From Bermanella sp. (GTDB lineage Bacteria; Pseudomonadota; Gammaproteobacteria; Pseudomonadales; Oceanobacteraceae), in assembly GCA_002683575.1 (NCBI GenBank), contig NYTP01000126.1:1-38028 (forward strand): a DNA stretch of 38,028 nt. Direction: 5' to 3'. The number at the start of each line of letters is the position of its first letter. The first letter of the stretch is position 1. This document shows, piece after piece, positions 37,387 through 38,028 of this stretch. The translations under genes and the position numbers were made by a program. The notes under the pieces were generated by a model. That model made no database searches and was not told where the DNA came from. It worked only from the letters and a program-made list of their open reading frames with translations.

Positions 37387-38028
37387 ATGAGACGATTCAA
37401 AGTCGCCCTAATGCTGATATGTCTAGGACTGAGCAGTGCCACACTTGCCTACCCAGGCGTATTCCCACAATCGATTTTTCAAAACTTAGACTATGGCCTG
37501 TATTGGTTCGGAAATAACGATAATTATCAAAAAGCCCAAGCGGGCCACAGTAATGCGTATTACAACAAAAGCGCACCAACCATCATCTATATTCATGGCT
37601 GGCAAAACGGCTCAAGCCAAACTAAAAACCGTGAAACCTTCAATCGTAGCGACAGTGGCGGCCCCAATGTGGACTTAGCCTATGCATGGCGCCGTGCGGG
37701 TTACAACGTGGGTATTTTATATTGGAATCAATTTGCAGATGAGGGCGAAGTAAAAGATGCCGAAGCTAAAATCTGGAGCAAAAACGGCCCTCGTGCTATG
37801 CGCTGGCGCGATCACAATGGGTCCTATCGTTCATGTCCAAATAAGGATGCAGGGCAACTCATGTTTGAAAGCCTGAAAAATAACATGGCGGATTATACAG
37901 GGAGCCGCTTGATCATTGCAGGCCACAGTCTAGGTAATCAAATGGCGATTGTGGTGACCAAAAAACTGAAAGATGGCATCAACGCTGGCAATACTAATAG
38001 TAAGCTGAAACCTAAGCGTGTGGCCTTA
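37387..38028 (+). CDS. Exported alpha/beta hydrolase (lipase-like), partial at window end
   Basis: This is an open frame of 214 codons from ATG 37387 to the last base without a stop, so it is missing from the ORF track. The ATG follows GAGGTG at good spacing. The signal peptide is MRRFKVALMLICLGLSSATLA. It shows a lipase-type oxyanion segment TIIYIHGWQNG (His70-Gly71), a long insert, and the nucleophile elbow LIIAGHSLGNQMAIV with Ser181. The order suits a lipase/esterase of the GHSLG type, probably secreted or periplasmic; the acid and His of the triad lie beyond the window. Substrate unknown. Divergent from the 7TM signalling gene. Confidence 0.85.
   Translation, partial: MRRFKVALMLICLGLSSATLAYPGVFPQSIFQNLDYGLYWFGNNDNYQKAQAGHSNAYYNKSAPTIIYIHGWQNGSSQTKNRETFNRSDSGGPNVDLAYAWRRAGYNVGILYWNQFADEGEVKDAEAKIWSKNGPRAMRWRDHNGSYRSCPNKDAGQLMFESLKNNMADYTGSRLIIAGHSLGNQMAIVVTKKLKDGINAGNTNSKLKPKRVAL

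Overview
The window looks like chromosomal DNA of a marine-type gammaproteobacterium, probably near the Oceanospirillales/Pseudomonadales. The main evidence is two conserved gene neighbourhoods of that class: mlaFEDCB-ibaG-murA-hisGDC facing yrbG-kdsD-lptCAB-rpoN-hpf-ptsN-rapZ-npr, and nit-yhdP-rng-maf-mreDCB facing gatCAB. GC content by eye is mid-40s. I see no rRNA, tRNA, CRISPR array, prophage or insertion sequence. The genus assignment is inference only.

Layout. 1-1.7 kb: ABC-F ATPase ybiT (minus, TTG start). 1.9-3.9 kb: accessory genes, namely an exported PEBP/YbcL-like protein, an AraC-type regulator and a transglutaminase-like protein. 3.9-9.3 kb: a minus-strand unit ibaG-murA-hisG-hisD-hisC-ytoQ, broken between hisD and hisC by a ~120-bp imperfect palindrome and an attenuator-like hairpin. 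9.4-12.4 kb: the mlaFEDCB phospholipid transport operon. 12.6-20.0 kb: plus-strand yrbG-kdsD-lptC-lptA-lptB-rpoN-hpf-ptsN-rapZ-npr, with kdsC absent from its usual place. 20.1-22.0 kb: mgtE, with a structured leader, and darP. 22.1-31.4 kb: minus-strand mreB-mreC-mreD-maf-rng-yhdP-nit. 31.5-34.8 kb: gatC-gatA-gatB, closed by a strong terminator. 34.9-37.2 kb: a 774-aa 7TM signalling protein with degenerate kinase and receiver domains. 37.4 kb to the end: the 5' part of an exported alpha/beta hydrolase that runs off the window and is missing from the ORF track.

Most genes serve the cell envelope: peptidoglycan precursor synthesis (murA), phospholipid retrograde transport (mla), LPS supply and export (kdsD, lptCAB), AsmA-like lipid transport (yhdP) and rod shape (mreBCD). 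They are interleaved with nitrogen-PTS/sigma-54 regulation, histidine biosynthesis, ribosome factors and tRNA amidation.

The points most worth a second look are: an apparent AUU start codon for mreC combined with a strong hairpin between mreB and mreC; the pseudo-hybrid-kinase at 34.9-37.2 kb; the palindrome and hairpin splitting the his genes; the structured mgtE leader; and the missing kdsC.
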